Shown: positions 24,535 to 34,408 of the stretch, piece by piece
Numbering within the stretch: the first letter of the stretch is position 1
Layout of the letters: each line of letters starts with the position of its first letter
DNA from: an uncultured Clostridium sp.
Lineage (GTDB): Bacteria > Bacillota > Clostridia > Oscillospirales > Acutalibacteraceae
Reading direction: 5' to 3'
Assembly (NCBI GenBank): GCA_958422185.1
Contig: CATZNW010000007.1
Span: 1-64,000, forward strand
Length of the DNA stretch: 64,000 nt
The notes under the pieces: generated by a model
What the model was told of the DNA's origin: nothing
Seen by the model: the letters and a program-made list of their open reading frames with translations, nothing else
Databases searched by the model: none
Made by a program: the position numbers and the translations under genes

Positions 24535-24575
24535 ATAAGCGCTTTGTTGAATTCAAACGGCGGATATGTTAAACT
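24535..24575 (+). promoter_or_regulatory. Promoter of the DUF4874/DUF4832 gene, with operator-like motif
   Basis: TTGAAT (24547-24552), 17-bp spacer, TAAACT (24570-24575). ATAAGCGCTTTG sits directly upstream of the -35 box. The exact reverse complement recurs inside the yebC promoter at 25997-26008. Confidence 0.5.
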
Positions 24576-24606
24576 GGATTACAGCCAAAAAGAAAGGAAA
24601 ATAAAT

Positions 24607-25986
24607 ATGGAATACACAGGATTTGACAACAGCGCGGAAGACATTTTGATGCCGCAGGTCAGTTTTGACAACGCCGGATTTCTGCTAAAAAATCCCAACA
24701 GGGGCCTTCGGGGCGAAACGTACATTACGCTCGGTGAAAATTTAAGGGCATATCCGAGTGGGAACGAAGATCCTTTTGAAAGATCAGAAAGACTGATAAA
24801 AAAGTATGAACCGGACTCCCCCGTTATTTTTCAGGTTTATGTATATCTTTGCGATTACGCCGCTAAGCTGCTTGACGAACTTGCGTTTAAACAGCTCAAA
24901 AGTTTCTTTGAAATTTTCGATAAAAGCAAGGTCAGAATACTTTTAAGGTTTGCTTATTCAACGGAAAGCCAACCGGATGTGCCCTATGAAACCGCAAGAA
25001 CGCATCTTTTCCAGATCGGCAAATGGTTCAAAGAGAATGACAAACTGATAAACGATGTGCTTTTCTGCCTTCAGACCGGCATAATCGGATACTGGGGAGA
25101 AGGTCATTCTTATAAAAACTTTAAAAGGCGGCATATTAAAGACGTTATATCAGATGTTTGCCGCATTGCGCCGGACGGAATATGCAATCAGGTAAGAACT
25201 TATTCCATGCTGAAAAAAGTGCCTCTTGAATACCGCACGGCCGTAGGTATCCATGACGACTATATTACGGGAGACACAGCACATAAATGGGCGTTTGCAA
25301 AAAGCACGCAGAAAAAGAAATATGCCGAAGTGACCAACAGAGCGCGATTTACCGTAAATGACGGTGAAATGCCGTGGGGCAGGGCTTATATGGATGACAA
25401 AAAGCGTAACGGACACTGCGATAATCTTAACGGAACAGACGTTATAAAACAGATCCAGGCTTATTCACTGACGACCTTTTCACTTGAACATAACTACCGC
25501 GAAGACGAAGGTAAAATTTACAGTATGGAAAAGTGGAAAAACGAATTTTTAAGTTATTCCGACTGCGTTAAGCTTGGCATAACGGTCAATCCGGAATTGT
25601 TTAAAGACAGTGCGCAAAACAGTATTGAACTTTCTTTATTCGATATTTTAAGATACCATCTTGGTTATCATATTGCCGTCAAAGACCTGTACGCATTGGA
25701 AAACGATCTGTTTTTCGCGCTGATCAATTACGGGTTTGCGCCGCCACTTACTTTCAACTACTTTGCGGCGGTATATGAAGGGCCGAACGGAGAGATCAGG
25801 GAAGCCGAGTTTGAAAACTACAATAAATTTGCCCTTCTGAGCGGCAAAACGATCTCTTTTAAAGCTGAAATACCATACGGTTTCAGGCCGATGGGACTGA
25901 AACTTGAAACGGATAAAGGAAGCGGCATATATGCGCGTTTTGCAAATGAAGCCGTATTTGAAAACGGCGTGCAGTATTTTAAATAA
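24607..25986 (+). CDS. DUF4874/DUF4832 domain protein, putative glycosidase-like
   Basis: 459 residues, no signal peptide. The N-terminal part, with FLLKNPNRGLRGETYITLG, then IFQVYVYLCDYAAKLLDE and RILLRFAYSTESQPD, looks like the DUF4874 TIM-barrel type. GIIGYWGEGHSY resembles the acidic end of a barrel strand. The C-terminal half (FDILRYHLGYHIAVKDLYAL and on) fits DUF4832. These families sit among carbohydrate genes, but no activity is established. The ATG at 24607 is preceded by AAAGGAAA; the upstream in-frame start overlaps the promoter. Confidence 0.7.
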   Translation: MEYTGFDNSAEDILMPQVSFDNAGFLLKNPNRGLRGETYITLGENLRAYPSGNEDPFERSERLIKKYEPDSPVIFQVYVYLCDYAAKLLDELAFKQLKSFFEIFDKSKVRILLRFAYSTESQPDVPYETARTHLFQIGKWFKENDKLINDVLFCLQTGIIGYWGEGHSYKNFKRRHIKDVISDVCRIAPDGICNQVRTYSMLKKVPLEYRTAVGIHDDYITGDTAHKWAFAKSTQKKKYAEVTNRARFTVNDGEMPWGRAYMDDKKRNGHCDNLNGTDVIKQIQAYSLTTFSLEHNYREDEGKIYSMEKWKNEFLSYSDCVKLGITVNPELFKDSAQNSIELSLFDILRYHLGYHIAVKDLYALENDLFFALINYGFAPPLTFNYFAAVYEGPNGEIREAEFENYNKFALLSGKTISFKAEIPYGFRPMGLKLETDKGSGIYARFANEAVFENGVQYFK

Positions 25987-25989
25987 CTC

Positions 25990-26018
25990 TTGAAAGCAAA
26001 GCGCTTATATGGTAAAAT
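25990..26018 (+). promoter_or_regulatory. yebC promoter
   Basis: TTGAAA, 17-bp spacer, TAAAAT, 45 bp before the yebC start. The spacer contains CAAAGCGCTTAT (25997-26008). Confidence 0.7.
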
Positions 26019-26062
26019 TATTGCGGTTTTTAAAGAATAAGATATAGTAAGGAGTTGTTTTA

Positions 26063-26806
26063 ATGAGCGGCCATTCAAAATGGAGCACGATCAAAAGAAA
26101 AAAAGGCGCAAATGACGCCGCGAGAGCAAAAATATTTACTAAAATAGGTCGCGAGCTTGCCGTTGCCGTTAAAAACGGAGGTCCTGATCCGAATGTAAAC
26201 ACAAAATTAAAAGACGTTATTGCAAAAGCCAAGCAAAACAATGTGCCGAACGACAACATTGAAAGAATGCTTAAAAAAGCATCCGGCGATAACGGCGGGG
26301 CGGATTATGAAGAGATCATATATGAGGGTTACGGCCCGAACGGAGTTGCCGTTGTTGTTGAGGCTTTGACGGACAACAGGAACCGCACCGCAGCGGAGGT
26401 AAGGCACTGTTTTGACAAAGCAGGCGGAAACATGGGCACTTCCGGATCCGTTATGTTTATGTTCAGCAGGCAGGGCGTTATCCTGATAGAAAAAGAAGAT
26501 GTTGACGAAGACGCACTTATGCTTGACGCGCTGGACGCAGGCGCCACGGACTTTATAACAGATGACGCAGATGTGTTTGAGATCCGTACAGAACCTAACG
26601 ATATTGGCGCAATAAGGGATGATCTTGAGGCAAAAGGATACCAGATCGTTTCCAGCGAAGCGGCATACATTCCGGCAACATACACACGCCTTGAAAACGA
26701 GGAGGATATGATGAAGATGAGCCGCATGATCGATATGTTTGAAGAAGACGACGATGTGCAGGCAATATGGCACAACTGGGAAAACGAGGACGAATACGAA
26801 GGCTAA
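26063..26806 (+). CDS. yebC: YebC/PmpR-family protein
   Basis: 247 residues, normal length. It starts with the invariant MSGHSKWSTIKRKKGANDAA and has GYGPNGVAVVVEALTDNRNR and ALDAGATDFITDDADVFEI. Members act as DNA-binding regulators or, in some bacteria, as ribosome-associated factors that relieve stalling at proline-rich stretches; which role applies here is unknown. AAGGAG site 9 nt upstream. Single-gene unit with its own terminator. Confidence 0.96.
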   Translation: MSGHSKWSTIKRKKGANDAARAKIFTKIGRELAVAVKNGGPDPNVNTKLKDVIAKAKQNNVPNDNIERMLKKASGDNGGADYEEIIYEGYGPNGVAVVVEALTDNRNRTAAEVRHCFDKAGGNMGTSGSVMFMFSRQGVILIEKEDVDEDALMLDALDAGATDFITDDADVFEIRTEPNDIGAIRDDLEAKGYQIVSSEAAYIPATYTRLENEEDMMKMSRMIDMFEEDDDVQAIWHNWENEDEYEG

Positions 26807-26807
26807 C

Positions 26808-26846
26808 AAAAAGGCTTGAACTTCTTTGAAGTTCAAGCCTTTTTTC
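26808..26846. terminator. Bidirectional intrinsic terminator
   Basis: AAAAAGGCTTGAACTT / AAGTTCAAGCCTTTTT with a 5-nt loop, between convergent yebC and the hydrolase gene. Confidence 0.9.
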
Positions 26847-26889
26847 GCAAATTGTTTCATGAAAAAGAGCAAGATCTGACGATAGCAAT

Positions 26890-28071
26890 TCATCCCCTGA
26901 TTTTTAATTTGATCTTCCTGTATACCTTTTTAACCAATCTGATGCATTTTTCATAAAAACGGTTTTCATATTTTGCAATAAGTTTATTCTTTTCATCCAG
27001 TGACCGTTCAAGCTTTTCTATTTTCTTTTCATACTGACTGCGTTTTATAAGATGATTATAACGCTCAAACCAATAATCGTTTGCCGGTTCGGCAAGAATA
27101 TTGGCATCTTCAGCCGAGACACCGTTTGAAATTGAAATGATTATTTCCAAAATGATCTTGAAAATCGAAACAGAATCAAAGGAGTTGTGGGCAAGATCCA
27201 CACCCCAGGCAGAATAGACCCAGGAGAAAAGATTCGAATCGGAAGAAATGCCGTATTTTATGTCTATATCAAAATTCTTCCGGAAATAAGGAATACTTCT
27301 TTCCGCGTCAGACTGCGAAAAAATATTTGTAATAATCAAATAAGTATTTTGCGGGTTGTTTTTGATGATTGCGGCAAAATCATTTCTTCTCTTAAAATCC
27401 TCTGAGGTATAAATGTCTATTTCAGGGAATTTTGCAAACTGCTCTGCATAATAAGAATATTTTTGAAGATCTATCTGCGCATTGATCGAGCACACACAGG
27501 AACCCTTAATATGGTCAGAAACAGCTATTGCAGCCGTTCCTCCGCCTGAGCGGCCATATAGAATAATATGCTTATTCGGCACGCCAAGCAGATGAGCAAT
27601 TCGTTTGATCAGCACAGCCGTATCATATCTGTAATCTTCCGTTTCGGTACCGTAATACCAGCCTATCACCATTTCCGGATAAGTTTTATACATCGGATCA
27701 TCAATACACAATATTGAAACATCCACATCCTTATACCATGACCAGCTGGAAAACGTAGGATACTCAGCCAATTTGCCGCCGGCGCGGGAACGCGCGCCCG
27801 AAAAGAAAACAACTAAATAATCCATACTGCCCTTCTTAAAAAAGCATTCTAAATGCGCCGTATTAACATCAGCATAAAACCTGTTGTTTGGCAATGTTTC
27901 GCTGCTGAGCGAAAATTCTGCCGGCTCATTTGTAACAAGGGACAGATCCGCTTTTCTTTCTATAAATGATTTAACTTCATCTACCGTACAATGCCAATCC
28001 TCTGTTTCGGTAATTTCAGGCGGATTGGTATAATTCAGTTTTTTCAGTTCATGGATTATTTCTTTCATCAT
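26890..28071 (-). CDS. Alpha/beta-hydrolase-fold protein with C-terminal coiled coil
   Basis: 393 residues, cytoplasmic. The nucleophile elbow HIILYGRSGGGTAAIAVSDH (Ser at about residue 170) sits in an alpha/beta-hydrolase context, with DYLVVFFSGARSRAGG likely giving the oxyanion hole. The last 50 residues are a basic coiled coil (YEKKIEKLERSLDEKNKLIA, then KKVYRKIKLKIRG), seen in enzymes of surface-glycan loci. It follows a polysaccharide-export ATPase by 13 bp, suggesting an esterase or acyl-transfer role in glycan modification. No closer family recognised; the ribosome binding site is weak. Confidence 0.65.
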   Translation of the reverse strand: MMKEIIHELKKLNYTNPPEITETEDWHCTVDEVKSFIERKADLSLVTNEPAEFSLSSETLPNNRFYADVNTAHLECFFKKGSMDYLVVFFSGARSRAGGKLAEYPTFSSWSWYKDVDVSILCIDDPMYKTYPEMVIGWYYGTETEDYRYDTAVLIKRIAHLLGVPNKHIILYGRSGGGTAAIAVSDHIKGSCVCSINAQIDLQKYSYYAEQFAKFPEIDIYTSEDFKRRNDFAAIIKNNPQNTYLIITNIFSQSDAERSIPYFRKNFDIDIKYGISSDSNLFSWVYSAWGVDLAHNSFDSVSIFKIILEIIISISNGVSAEDANILAEPANDYWFERYNHLIKRSQYEKKIEKLERSLDEKNKLIAKYENRFYEKCIRLVKKVYRKIKLKIRG

Positions 28072-28084
28072 TCACAAGTTAAGA

Positions 28085-28945
28085 TCACTCTTTTGCGGAG
28101 GCCTCAGCCGGCTGCTGCGTGGTTTCCGCCGCAGGTTTATCTGAAATAACCTTTTTAAGGATCTCTTTTTCCTCTTTCATAGCTTTTGCTTTGCTGTCTC
28201 TGGCGCCGCTTGTCATTTCGTCATAAATATCCGAAACTTCGTCCACGCCACCCTTGGCAATGATCTTGCCGTGATCAAGCAGAATAGCCGTATCACAAAT
28301 AGCCTTGACCTGCTCTATACTGTGTGAAACAAAAAGCACGGTCACGCCCTTGTCAAACATAGACTGAACCTTTTTTAGACTCTTTGTACGGAACTTTGCG
28401 TCGCCGACGGAAAGCACTTCATCCAGGATAAGCACGTCCGGCTCAACCGCTGTTGCGATGGAAAACCCGAGGCGCGCGCGCATACCGGAAGAATAGTTTT
28501 TCAGCGGAACATTAATAAAGTTGCCGAGTTCGGAAAACTCCACTATTTCATCATATTTTGACTGAATATAATCCCGTGAATAACCCAGAATAGCGCCGTA
28601 CAGGAATATATTTTCCTTGCCAGAATAATTCGGGTCAAAACCCGCGCCCAGTTCCAGCAGGGGCGCAATTACACCCTGCTTTTCAACCTTTCCGGAGGAC
28701 GGTTTATAAACGCCGACTATCGTTTTGAGAAGCGTGCTTTTACCCGCTCCGTTAAATCCGAGAATAGCAAGCCGCTCGCCTTTCTTTACATCAAAACTTA
28801 TATCGCGGAGTGCATAAAACTTTTTATATTCAAGCTTACGGGTAATAAGCTTTATCATATACTCTTTTAGATTATCAACCTTTTCCTTGTTGAGGTTGAA
28901 GGACATGGTTACATTCTGAACCGATATAGCTACATCATCACGCAT
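28085..28945 (-). CDS. ABC transporter ATPase, polysaccharide/teichoic acid export type (Wzt/TagH)
   Basis: About 286 residues. Walker A GFNGAGKSTLL, signature YSSGMRARLGFSIA, Walker B VLILDEVLSVGD and a switch His in FVSHSIEQ. VIAPLLELGAGFDPNYSGKE is diagnostic for the O-antigen/teichoic-acid exporters. ATG 28945 is favoured (AISVQNVTMSFNL follows); an upstream in-frame ATG at 29008 overlaps the ilvD stop. The short C-terminal tail is Ala/Lys-rich and lacks the carbohydrate-binding domain of some Wzt proteins. The permease partner is absent from the window. Confidence 0.85.
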   Translation of the reverse strand: MRDDVAISVQNVTMSFNLNKEKVDNLKEYMIKLITRKLEYKKFYALRDISFDVKKGERLAILGFNGAGKSTLLKTIVGVYKPSSGKVEKQGVIAPLLELGAGFDPNYSGKENIFLYGAILGYSRDYIQSKYDEIVEFSELGNFINVPLKNYSSGMRARLGFSIATAVEPDVLILDEVLSVGDAKFRTKSLKKVQSMFDKGVTVLFVSHSIEQVKAICDTAILLDHGKIIAKGGVDEVSDIYDEMTSGARDSKAKAMKEEKEILKKVISDKPAAETTQQPAEASAKE

Positions 28946-29004
28946 GGCTGTACCTACCTTATACTGTTTGATCTGACCTACATACGGCATTAGCCGAAGA
29001 AAGG

Positions 29005-30666
29005 TCAATCGTCAAATACCGCGCCCCTGGATCCGCTTGTAACATGCTGGGCGTATCTCTTGATATAACCTGTAAGCTCCTGAACGGGAGGATGCCAGTT
29101 TGCTTTTCGCTTTGCAAGCTCTTCATCGGAAACATTTACTCTGAGCACTCTTGCCGGGATATCGATCTCAATTTCATCGCCGTCCTCAACAAGCGCGATA
29201 TTTCCGCCTGCGGCAGCTTCCGGGCTTACATGACCGATAGCCGCTCCTCTTGTGGCGCCGCTGAATCTGCCGTCTGTCAGCAGAGCAACGGAGCTTCCGA
29301 GACCCATTCCGATAATAGCGGAAGTCGGCGAAAGCATTTCGCGCATTCCGGGGCCGCCCTTAGGACCTTCGTATCTGATAACAACAACATCACCTGCAGT
29401 TATCTTTTCTCCGTTGATCGCATCAATAGCCTCTTCCTCGCTGTCAAAGCATCTTGCAGGGCCTTTATGCTGCATCATTTCCGGAAGTACAGCGCCCTTC
29501 TTAACGACCGAACCTTCCTCAGCCAGATTGCCCCAAAGAACCGCGATACCGCCGTCCGCCGAGAACGGATCTTCAAGCGTGCGTATGATACTGCCGTCCG
29601 CATCCGGCGCTTTTGCAATCCGGTCTGCTACGGTGCCGCTAACGGTAAGAGCGTCTGTATTGATAAGACCGCCCTTTGCTAGTTCTTTCATAACAGCCTG
29701 CATACCGCCGACTTCATTCAAATCTGTAATAAATACGGAAGAAGCCGGATTGAGCTTGCAGATCTGCGGAGTTTTTCTGCCGTATTCATCAAGCTCTTTA
29801 AGATTTATATCATGGCCTGCGGCGTGCGCGATAGCCGTTAAATGCAAAATGGTATTTGTTGAACAGCCGATCGCCATATCCGTGCGGATAGCGTTTTCGA
29901 TCGCCTTTTCAGTAATGATATCGCTTGGCTTGATATCATCTTTAAGGAGTTCCATAACCCTTTCGCCGGTCTCCTTGGCAAGACGCAGACGTGCGCTCAT
30001 AACTGCCGGTATCGTACCGGACCCGGGAAGCGACATACCGATCGTTTCTGTAAGACAATTCATTGAATTAGCCGTATACATGCCGCTGCATGAGCCGCAA
30101 GTGGGGCATGCGGAAAACGCACAGCTTTCAAGATTCTCCAGGCTCATATTGCCGGCAAAATATTTGCCGGAATATTCAAACATCTCAGAAAGTCCGATGC
30201 CCGTATCCGTTTCCGTGCTCTTGCCGGGGAGCATAGGGCCACCTGAAATAAAGATACTTGGCAGATTGAGGCGGCATGCGGCAAGCAGCATACCGGGAAC
30301 GATCTTGTCACAGTTTGGAATAAAAACAACTGCGTCAAGCGGATGAGCGGTAAGCATGACCTCTATAGAATCGGCGATCAGTTCACGGGAGCAAAGGCTG
30401 TATTTCATACCCTTATGGTTCATTGCGATACCGTCGCAAACGCCGATCGTGTTAAACTCAAACGGAACACCGCCGGCATTTCTGATGCCTGCCTTTACCT
30501 GCTCGGCGATCTTATCCAGGTGCATGTGGCCGGGAATATAATCGCTCTTTGAGTTGACAACGGCAACGAAAGGCCGTTTCATTTCCAGTTCATCAATACC
30601 GAGCGCTCTTAAAAGAGAGCGGTGAGAGGCCCTGCCGGGGCCTTTTTTGATTAAATCTGATCTCAT
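29005..30666 (-). CDS. ilvD: Dihydroxy-acid dehydratase
   Basis: Dehydrates 2,3-dihydroxy-isovalerate and -methylvalerate to the keto acids of valine and isoleucine. 553 residues. [20 protein letters not shown] and [20 protein letters not shown] carry the Fe-S cysteines; [20 protein letters not shown] is the substrate-site signature near the C-terminus. AGGAG upstream of ATG. No other ilv/leu genes are beside it. Confidence 0.96.
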   Translation of the reverse strand: MRSDLIKKGPGRASHRSLLRALGIDELEMKRPFVAVVNSKSDYIPGHMHLDKIAEQVKAGIRNAGGVPFEFNTIGVCDGIAMNHKGMKYSLCSRELIADSIEVMLTAHPLDAVVFIPNCDKIVPGMLLAACRLNLPSIFISGGPMLPGKSTETDTGIGLSEMFEYSGKYFAGNMSLENLESCAFSACPTCGSCSGMYTANSMNCLTETIGMSLPGSGTIPAVMSARLRLAKETGERVMELLKDDIKPSDIITEKAIENAIRTDMAIGCSTNTILHLTAIAHAAGHDINLKELDEYGRKTPQICKLNPASSVFITDLNEVGGMQAVMKELAKGGLINTDALTVSGTVADRIAKAPDADGSIIRTLEDPFSADGGIAVLWGNLAEEGSVVKKGAVLPEMMQHKGPARCFDSEEEAIDAINGEKITAGDVVVIRYEGPKGGPGMREMLSPTSAIIGMGLGSSVALLTDGRFSGATRGAAIGHVSPEAAAGGNIALVEDGDEIEIDIPARVLRVNVSDEELAKRKANWHPPVQELTGYIKRYAQHVTSGSRGAVFDD

Positions 30667-30725
30667 AAAATCACATCTCCTGTTAACCGCGAATCAGCGG
30701 AATTAGATTACTTTAAAATTTAGAT

Positions 30726-31079
30726 TTATACACCAGCTGCTTTTAAAAACATTGCAGCAATAAGTGCCATAAGCGCAGTTACAAAAATCGAAATACCGCT
30801 GGCAAGGTAGGACAAGCCGGGAACGCCTTTTTTTGTACATACTACCGCAAGCGGGATTGTAATCACACCGAACACGGCAGATATGATCGGAATCGGATAA
30901 AGTTCTGATTTAGCACCCCAATCGTCTATACCAACACCATTTGTAAAATGCGTGGGCACCATATCCGGCAAACCGGAGGCAAGGCTGAAAAAGACAAAGA
31001 AAAGACACATGGATAAAACAAAAGCCGCTATTGAAATCATGATCGGTCTTTTGTTATATAAAGTAAATGTGTTTTTCAT
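30726..31079 (-). CDS. DUF1648 membrane protein
   Basis: 117 residues, three to four membrane segments. The loop LPDMVPTHFTNGVGIDDWGA with a following K is the DUF1648 signature (P-x-H-F...G...D-x-W). Related proteins include SdpI-type immunity proteins, but this one has only the core domain. It lies between lysS and ilvD on the same strand; function unknown. Confidence 0.75.
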   Translation of the reverse strand: MKNTFTLYNKRPIMISIAAFVLSMCLFFVFFSLASGLPDMVPTHFTNGVGIDDWGAKSELYPIPIISAVFGVITIPLAVVCTKKGVPGLSYLASGISIFVTALMALIAAMFLKAAGV

Positions 31080-31129
31080 ATCTATGCTTCCTTACAAAAC
31101 GAAAAAATTTTCTCCAACTGAAATTGTAA

Positions 31130-32965
31130 TTATTTATCCAGCGGTTTCATGGTCGGGAATAAAAGGACATCGCGTATGCTGTAGGAATCCGTAAGCAGCA
31201 TGACAAGCCTGTCTATACCTATTCCCAGACCGCCTGTTGGAGGCATACCGTACTCAAGGGCGGTAACGAAATCGTGGTCAATCATATTCGCCTCGTCGTC
31301 CCCCGCCTCACGAAGTTTCATCTGCGCCTCAAAGCGTTTCATCTGATCTATCGGGTCATTAAGTTCGGAATATGCGTTTCCGTACTCGCCGCCCATAATA
31401 AACAACTCAAATCTTTCCGTAAGCGCGGGGCAATCCGGCTTTCTCTTTGTAAGCGGGCTGATTTCGACCGGGTAATCCATAATGAATGTGGGCTGAACAA
31501 GATTTTTCTCCACAAACTCTTCAAAGAAGGAATTGAGAACGTCGCCCCATGTTTCCTTGCCGGGCTGAACTTCAATATCCTTTTCTTTTGCGATCGCGAC
31601 CGCCTTTTCGTTATCGGACATAAATTCGGCAAAATCTATGCCGCTGAACTTTTTAACAGCATCGATCATAGTCATTCTCGCAAACGGAGTTTCAAGGTCT
31701 ATATCCGTGCCGCAGTAAGTGATATGAAGAGTGCCGCAGGCGTCCTGCGCAGCCTGCCTGATAAGCGCCTCCGCAATATCCATCATTCCGTGATAATCCG
31801 TATATGCCTGATAGAGTTCTATACAGGTAAACTCAGGATTGTGGCGGACGTCCATACCCTCGTTCCTGAAGTTTCTGCCGATCTCATAAACTCGTTCCAT
31901 ACCGCCGACGATCAGCCTTTTCAGATATAATTCTGTTGCTATACGCAGATACATATCCAGGTTCAGCGTATTGTGGTGCGTTATAAAAGGTCTTGCCGCA
32001 GCTCCGCCCGGGATCGTATTGAGCATGGGCGTTTCCACCTCAATAAATCCGTGGCTGTCAAGATAATTTCTGATGGAAGTTATTATCTTTGAACGCTTGA
32101 TGAAAGTGTCCTTAACATCAGGGTTCATGATCATATCAAGATAGCGTTTTCTGTATCTTGTATCCGTATCCGTTAAGCCGTGAAATTTCTCCGGAAGCGG
32201 AAGAAGGGATTTTGAGAGGAGTCTTATGGTTTTTGCGTGAACGGAGATCTCACCAGTGCGGGTCTTGAAAACGAATCCGTTTACTTCAACGATATCCCCA
32301 ATATCCCATTTCTTGAACTCGGCGTATTCCGCCTCGCCTATATCATTCATTCGCACATAGACCTGGATCTTACCTTCCCTGTCCTGCACGTCAATAAAAT
32401 TCGCCTTGCCCATGTCGCGCCAGGTCATGATCCTGCCGCAGATAGTAACGTCTTTGCCCTCAAGCGCATCATAATTATTTTTAATATCCGCGCTTTCATC
32501 CGTCTGGTTCGCTGTTGTGATCTCAAACGGGTCTTTACCGGCGTTCTGAAGAGCACAAAGCTTGTCCACACGGATCTGCCTGAGTTCATTTTCCGAAAGT
32601 ACGACTTCAGCAACAGCCATGGGGGCAGCGTTTGCATTATTGCCTATGAACTCTATATTTTTAAGCGCCTCTTCCTCAGAATCCGCGCTGCCCGTGCAGG
32701 CAACGGTTCCCGTCTGAAGAAACAGCGTATATTTGATCTTATCCCCGTCCCGTTCCACAAGATATTTAGGATTTGTTTTTTCCTCGTCATTTTGCAGGGT
32801 GTTCTGTACTTTCATGCGGCTGTTTTTCTTTACCGCTTTAACGCCGCGCCGGCACTCGTCCTCTTTCTGAAAGACAGGTGATCCGGCATAGACCTTATTA
32901 TCGTCCTTAAAAACGAAAGAAAAGGTGTTATCGGCATTTTTGCTGATCTCAAACTTTCCAGCCAT
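31130..32965 (-). CDS. lysS: Lysyl-tRNA synthetase (class II) with N-terminal YegP-like repeats
   Basis: Charges tRNA-Lys. 611 residues against about 495 for the family. From about residue 125 it is a normal LysRS: OB-fold ([20 protein letters not shown]), motif 2 ([20 protein letters not shown]) and motif 3 ([15 protein letters not shown]). The first ~115 residues resemble two copies of the YegP/DUF1508 module: [20 protein letters not shown]...[11 protein letters not shown], then [18 protein letters not shown]...[12 protein letters not shown]. Start ATG follows AGAGGT and the frame is unbroken, so the fusion is not a miscalled start. It lies 12 bp after greA. Confidence 0.93.
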   Translation of the reverse strand: MAGKFEISKNADNTFSFVFKDDNKVYAGSPVFQKEDECRRGVKAVKKNSRMKVQNTLQNDEEKTNPKYLVERDGDKIKYTLFLQTGTVACTGSADSEEEALKNIEFIGNNANAAPMAVAEVVLSENELRQIRVDKLCALQNAGKDPFEITTANQTDESADIKNNYDALEGKDVTICGRIMTWRDMGKANFIDVQDREGKIQVYVRMNDIGEAEYAEFKKWDIGDIVEVNGFVFKTRTGEISVHAKTIRLLSKSLLPLPEKFHGLTDTDTRYRKRYLDMIMNPDVKDTFIKRSKIITSIRNYLDSHGFIEVETPMLNTIPGGAAARPFITHHNTLNLDMYLRIATELYLKRLIVGGMERVYEIGRNFRNEGMDVRHNPEFTCIELYQAYTDYHGMMDIAEALIRQAAQDACGTLHITYCGTDIDLETPFARMTMIDAVKKFSGIDFAEFMSDNEKAVAIAKEKDIEVQPGKETWGDVLNSFFEEFVEKNLVQPTFIMDYPVEISPLTKRKPDCPALTERFELFIMGGEYGNAYSELNDPIDQMKRFEAQMKLREAGDDEANMIDHDFVTALEYGMPPTGGLGIGIDRLVMLLTDSYSIRDVLLFPTMKPLDK

Positions 32966-32977
32966 ATATTCTACCTC

Positions 32978-33445
32978 TTATTCAATATTCAGTATTTCGT
33001 ATTCAATATTTCCGATAGGAGCCTCGACCGTTACCGTCTCTCCCGCCTTTGAACCGATAAGTGCTTTTCCCACCGGGCTTTCGTCAGAGATTTTGCCGTT
33101 TGACGGATCTGACTGCGCAAATCCAACGATCTCATAAACGGATTCAGCGCCGTCGGACAGGCGTTTGACGGTTACCTTTTTGCCGATAGAAACTGCGTCC
33201 GCATCCTCAATATCTATGATCTCCGCGTGATCGATCTGATATTCGAGCTCGTTAATTCTTGCCTCGATCTTAGCCTGCTCGGATTTTGCTTCATCATATT
33301 CGCTGTTTTCGGAAAGATCGCCGTAGGAACGGGCAACCTTAAGTTTTTCGGCTATATCGATACGGCCCTCTGTTTTGAGCGCCTCAAGTTCTTTTTCAAG
33401 TTCCGCCTTTCCTGCTGCGGTCATCTTAAAGGTTTTAGCTGCCAT
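32978..33445 (-). CDS. greA: Transcription elongation factor GreA
   Basis: Rescues backtracked RNA polymerase by stimulating transcript cleavage. 155 residues: N-terminal coiled coil with ELEALKTEGRIDIAEKLKVA and the tip acidic pair in YGDLSENSEYDEAKSEQ, then the FKBP-like domain (VTVKRLSDGAESVYEIVG, ISDESPVGKALIGSKAGE). ATG 33445 is taken because the earlier in-frame start contains the AAAGGAG site. First gene of the greA-lysS unit. Confidence 0.96.
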   Translation of the reverse strand: MAAKTFKMTAAGKAELEKELEALKTEGRIDIAEKLKVARSYGDLSENSEYDEAKSEQAKIEARINELEYQIDHAEIIDIEDADAVSIGKKVTVKRLSDGAESVYEIVGFAQSDPSNGKISDESPVGKALIGSKAGETVTVEAPIGNIEYEILNIE

Positions 33446-33483
33446 AATAAAATGATACTCCTTTACCATATTTTTATCATTTA

Positions 33484-33512
33484 ATTATATATTATAATAT
33501 ATAGGATGTCAA
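33484..33512 (-). promoter_or_regulatory. Consensus promoter of greA-lysS
   Basis: TTGACA, 17-bp spacer, TATAAT on the minus strand, 39 bp before the greA start. Confidence 0.85.
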
Positions 33513-33614
33513 GTAAAGTAAAATAACACGGTTGTAAACAAATTGAAATCAAAAATGAGCTTCATAAAGACAATTCAATGGAAAACAGAACAGAAAATTA
33601 AATTGTTTTATGGC

Positions 33615-34388
33615 TTATGTCTTCTTTTGTGCCAGGTATAAGTCAATCGTATCGTAGATTCTAATATTACCGCCGATAGTGTTTATGGCTTGCCGCATAT
33701 CGTTTTCAAAACGGATCTTTTTATCCGGAGAAAGCAAACGATGATCTGAATAAGTATTCAGAAGGTGAATATAATCTTCCGTCGCAAGGACTCTGGTTCG
33801 GTAAAACAGTTTGCTTCTGACATTTTCAAATCCGGCTTCTCTAAGCTCGGCGAGGATTTTTTTGCAATCCTTTTCACAAAATTCCGTTTGTTTCTTTTTA
33901 GACGGACAATATTTATCGTACACTTGTTGACTGGCTGCATTACTCTTATCATTTTCTCTGTTCACAAACGGATGATTCCAAAACAATGCTAAACTTCCGC
34001 CGGGTTTCAAAAGATGTGTAACTTTTGCATATTTTTCCGGCATCGGCAGCCAGTGAAACGCAGTTGCGCTGTAGATAAAATCATATTCATCCGGGTTAAA
34101 CGAAGCGGTCATAAAATCGCTGTTTATAACTTTAAAATTGCCGTAAGCCCGGTATTTTCTGCCGACAAACGCACTTAACCGATCGCCGATTTCTACCGCG
34201 GTCACCTTACAATCTGCATTTAAAAACGGCTCTGTTGCCTGCCCTGTGCCTACCCCTATTTCAAGTAATTGACTGTTTTCATTGAGCACTGCATACGAAA
34301 ATATCTCGTCATAAACTTCTTTAGGATATACCGGTCGGTATCGATCGTAATTCAGTTCATCCTCATTAAAAACAAATACTTTATTCAT
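33615..34388 (-). CDS. Class I SAM-dependent methyltransferase
   Basis: About 257 residues. Motif I is QLLEIGVGTGQATEPFL, with acidic motif VTAVEIGDRLSAF, then FIYSATAFHWLPMPEKY and LLKPGGSLALFWNHP. The FHW segment is typical of methyltransferase type 11/25 proteins with unknown small-molecule substrates. AT-rich codon use, unlike greA-lysS next door. Start ATG 34388, AGG 9 nt upstream; TTG 34394 is the alternative. Confidence 0.82.
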   Translation of the reverse strand: MNKVFVFNEDELNYDRYRPVYPKEVYDEIFSYAVLNENSQLLEIGVGTGQATEPFLNADCKVTAVEIGDRLSAFVGRKYRAYGNFKVINSDFMTASFNPDEYDFIYSATAFHWLPMPEKYAKVTHLLKPGGSLALFWNHPFVNRENDKSNAASQQVYDKYCPSKKKQTEFCEKDCKKILAELREAGFENVRSKLFYRTRVLATEDYIHLLNTYSDHRLLSPDKKIRFENDMRQAINTIGGNIRIYDTIDLYLAQKKT

Positions 34389-34408
34389 ATACAAATACCT
34401 GCAAAAAA

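Noticed and set aside
24481..24560. Catabolite-repression (cre) site
   Set aside because: AAGCGCTT is palindromic but does not fit the cre consensus well enough to claim CcpA control.
29252..30346. 364-codon plus-strand frame opposite ilvD
   Set aside because: Antisense to a highly conserved gene; composition is the typical shadow of ilvD codons, with no promoter or ribosome binding site.
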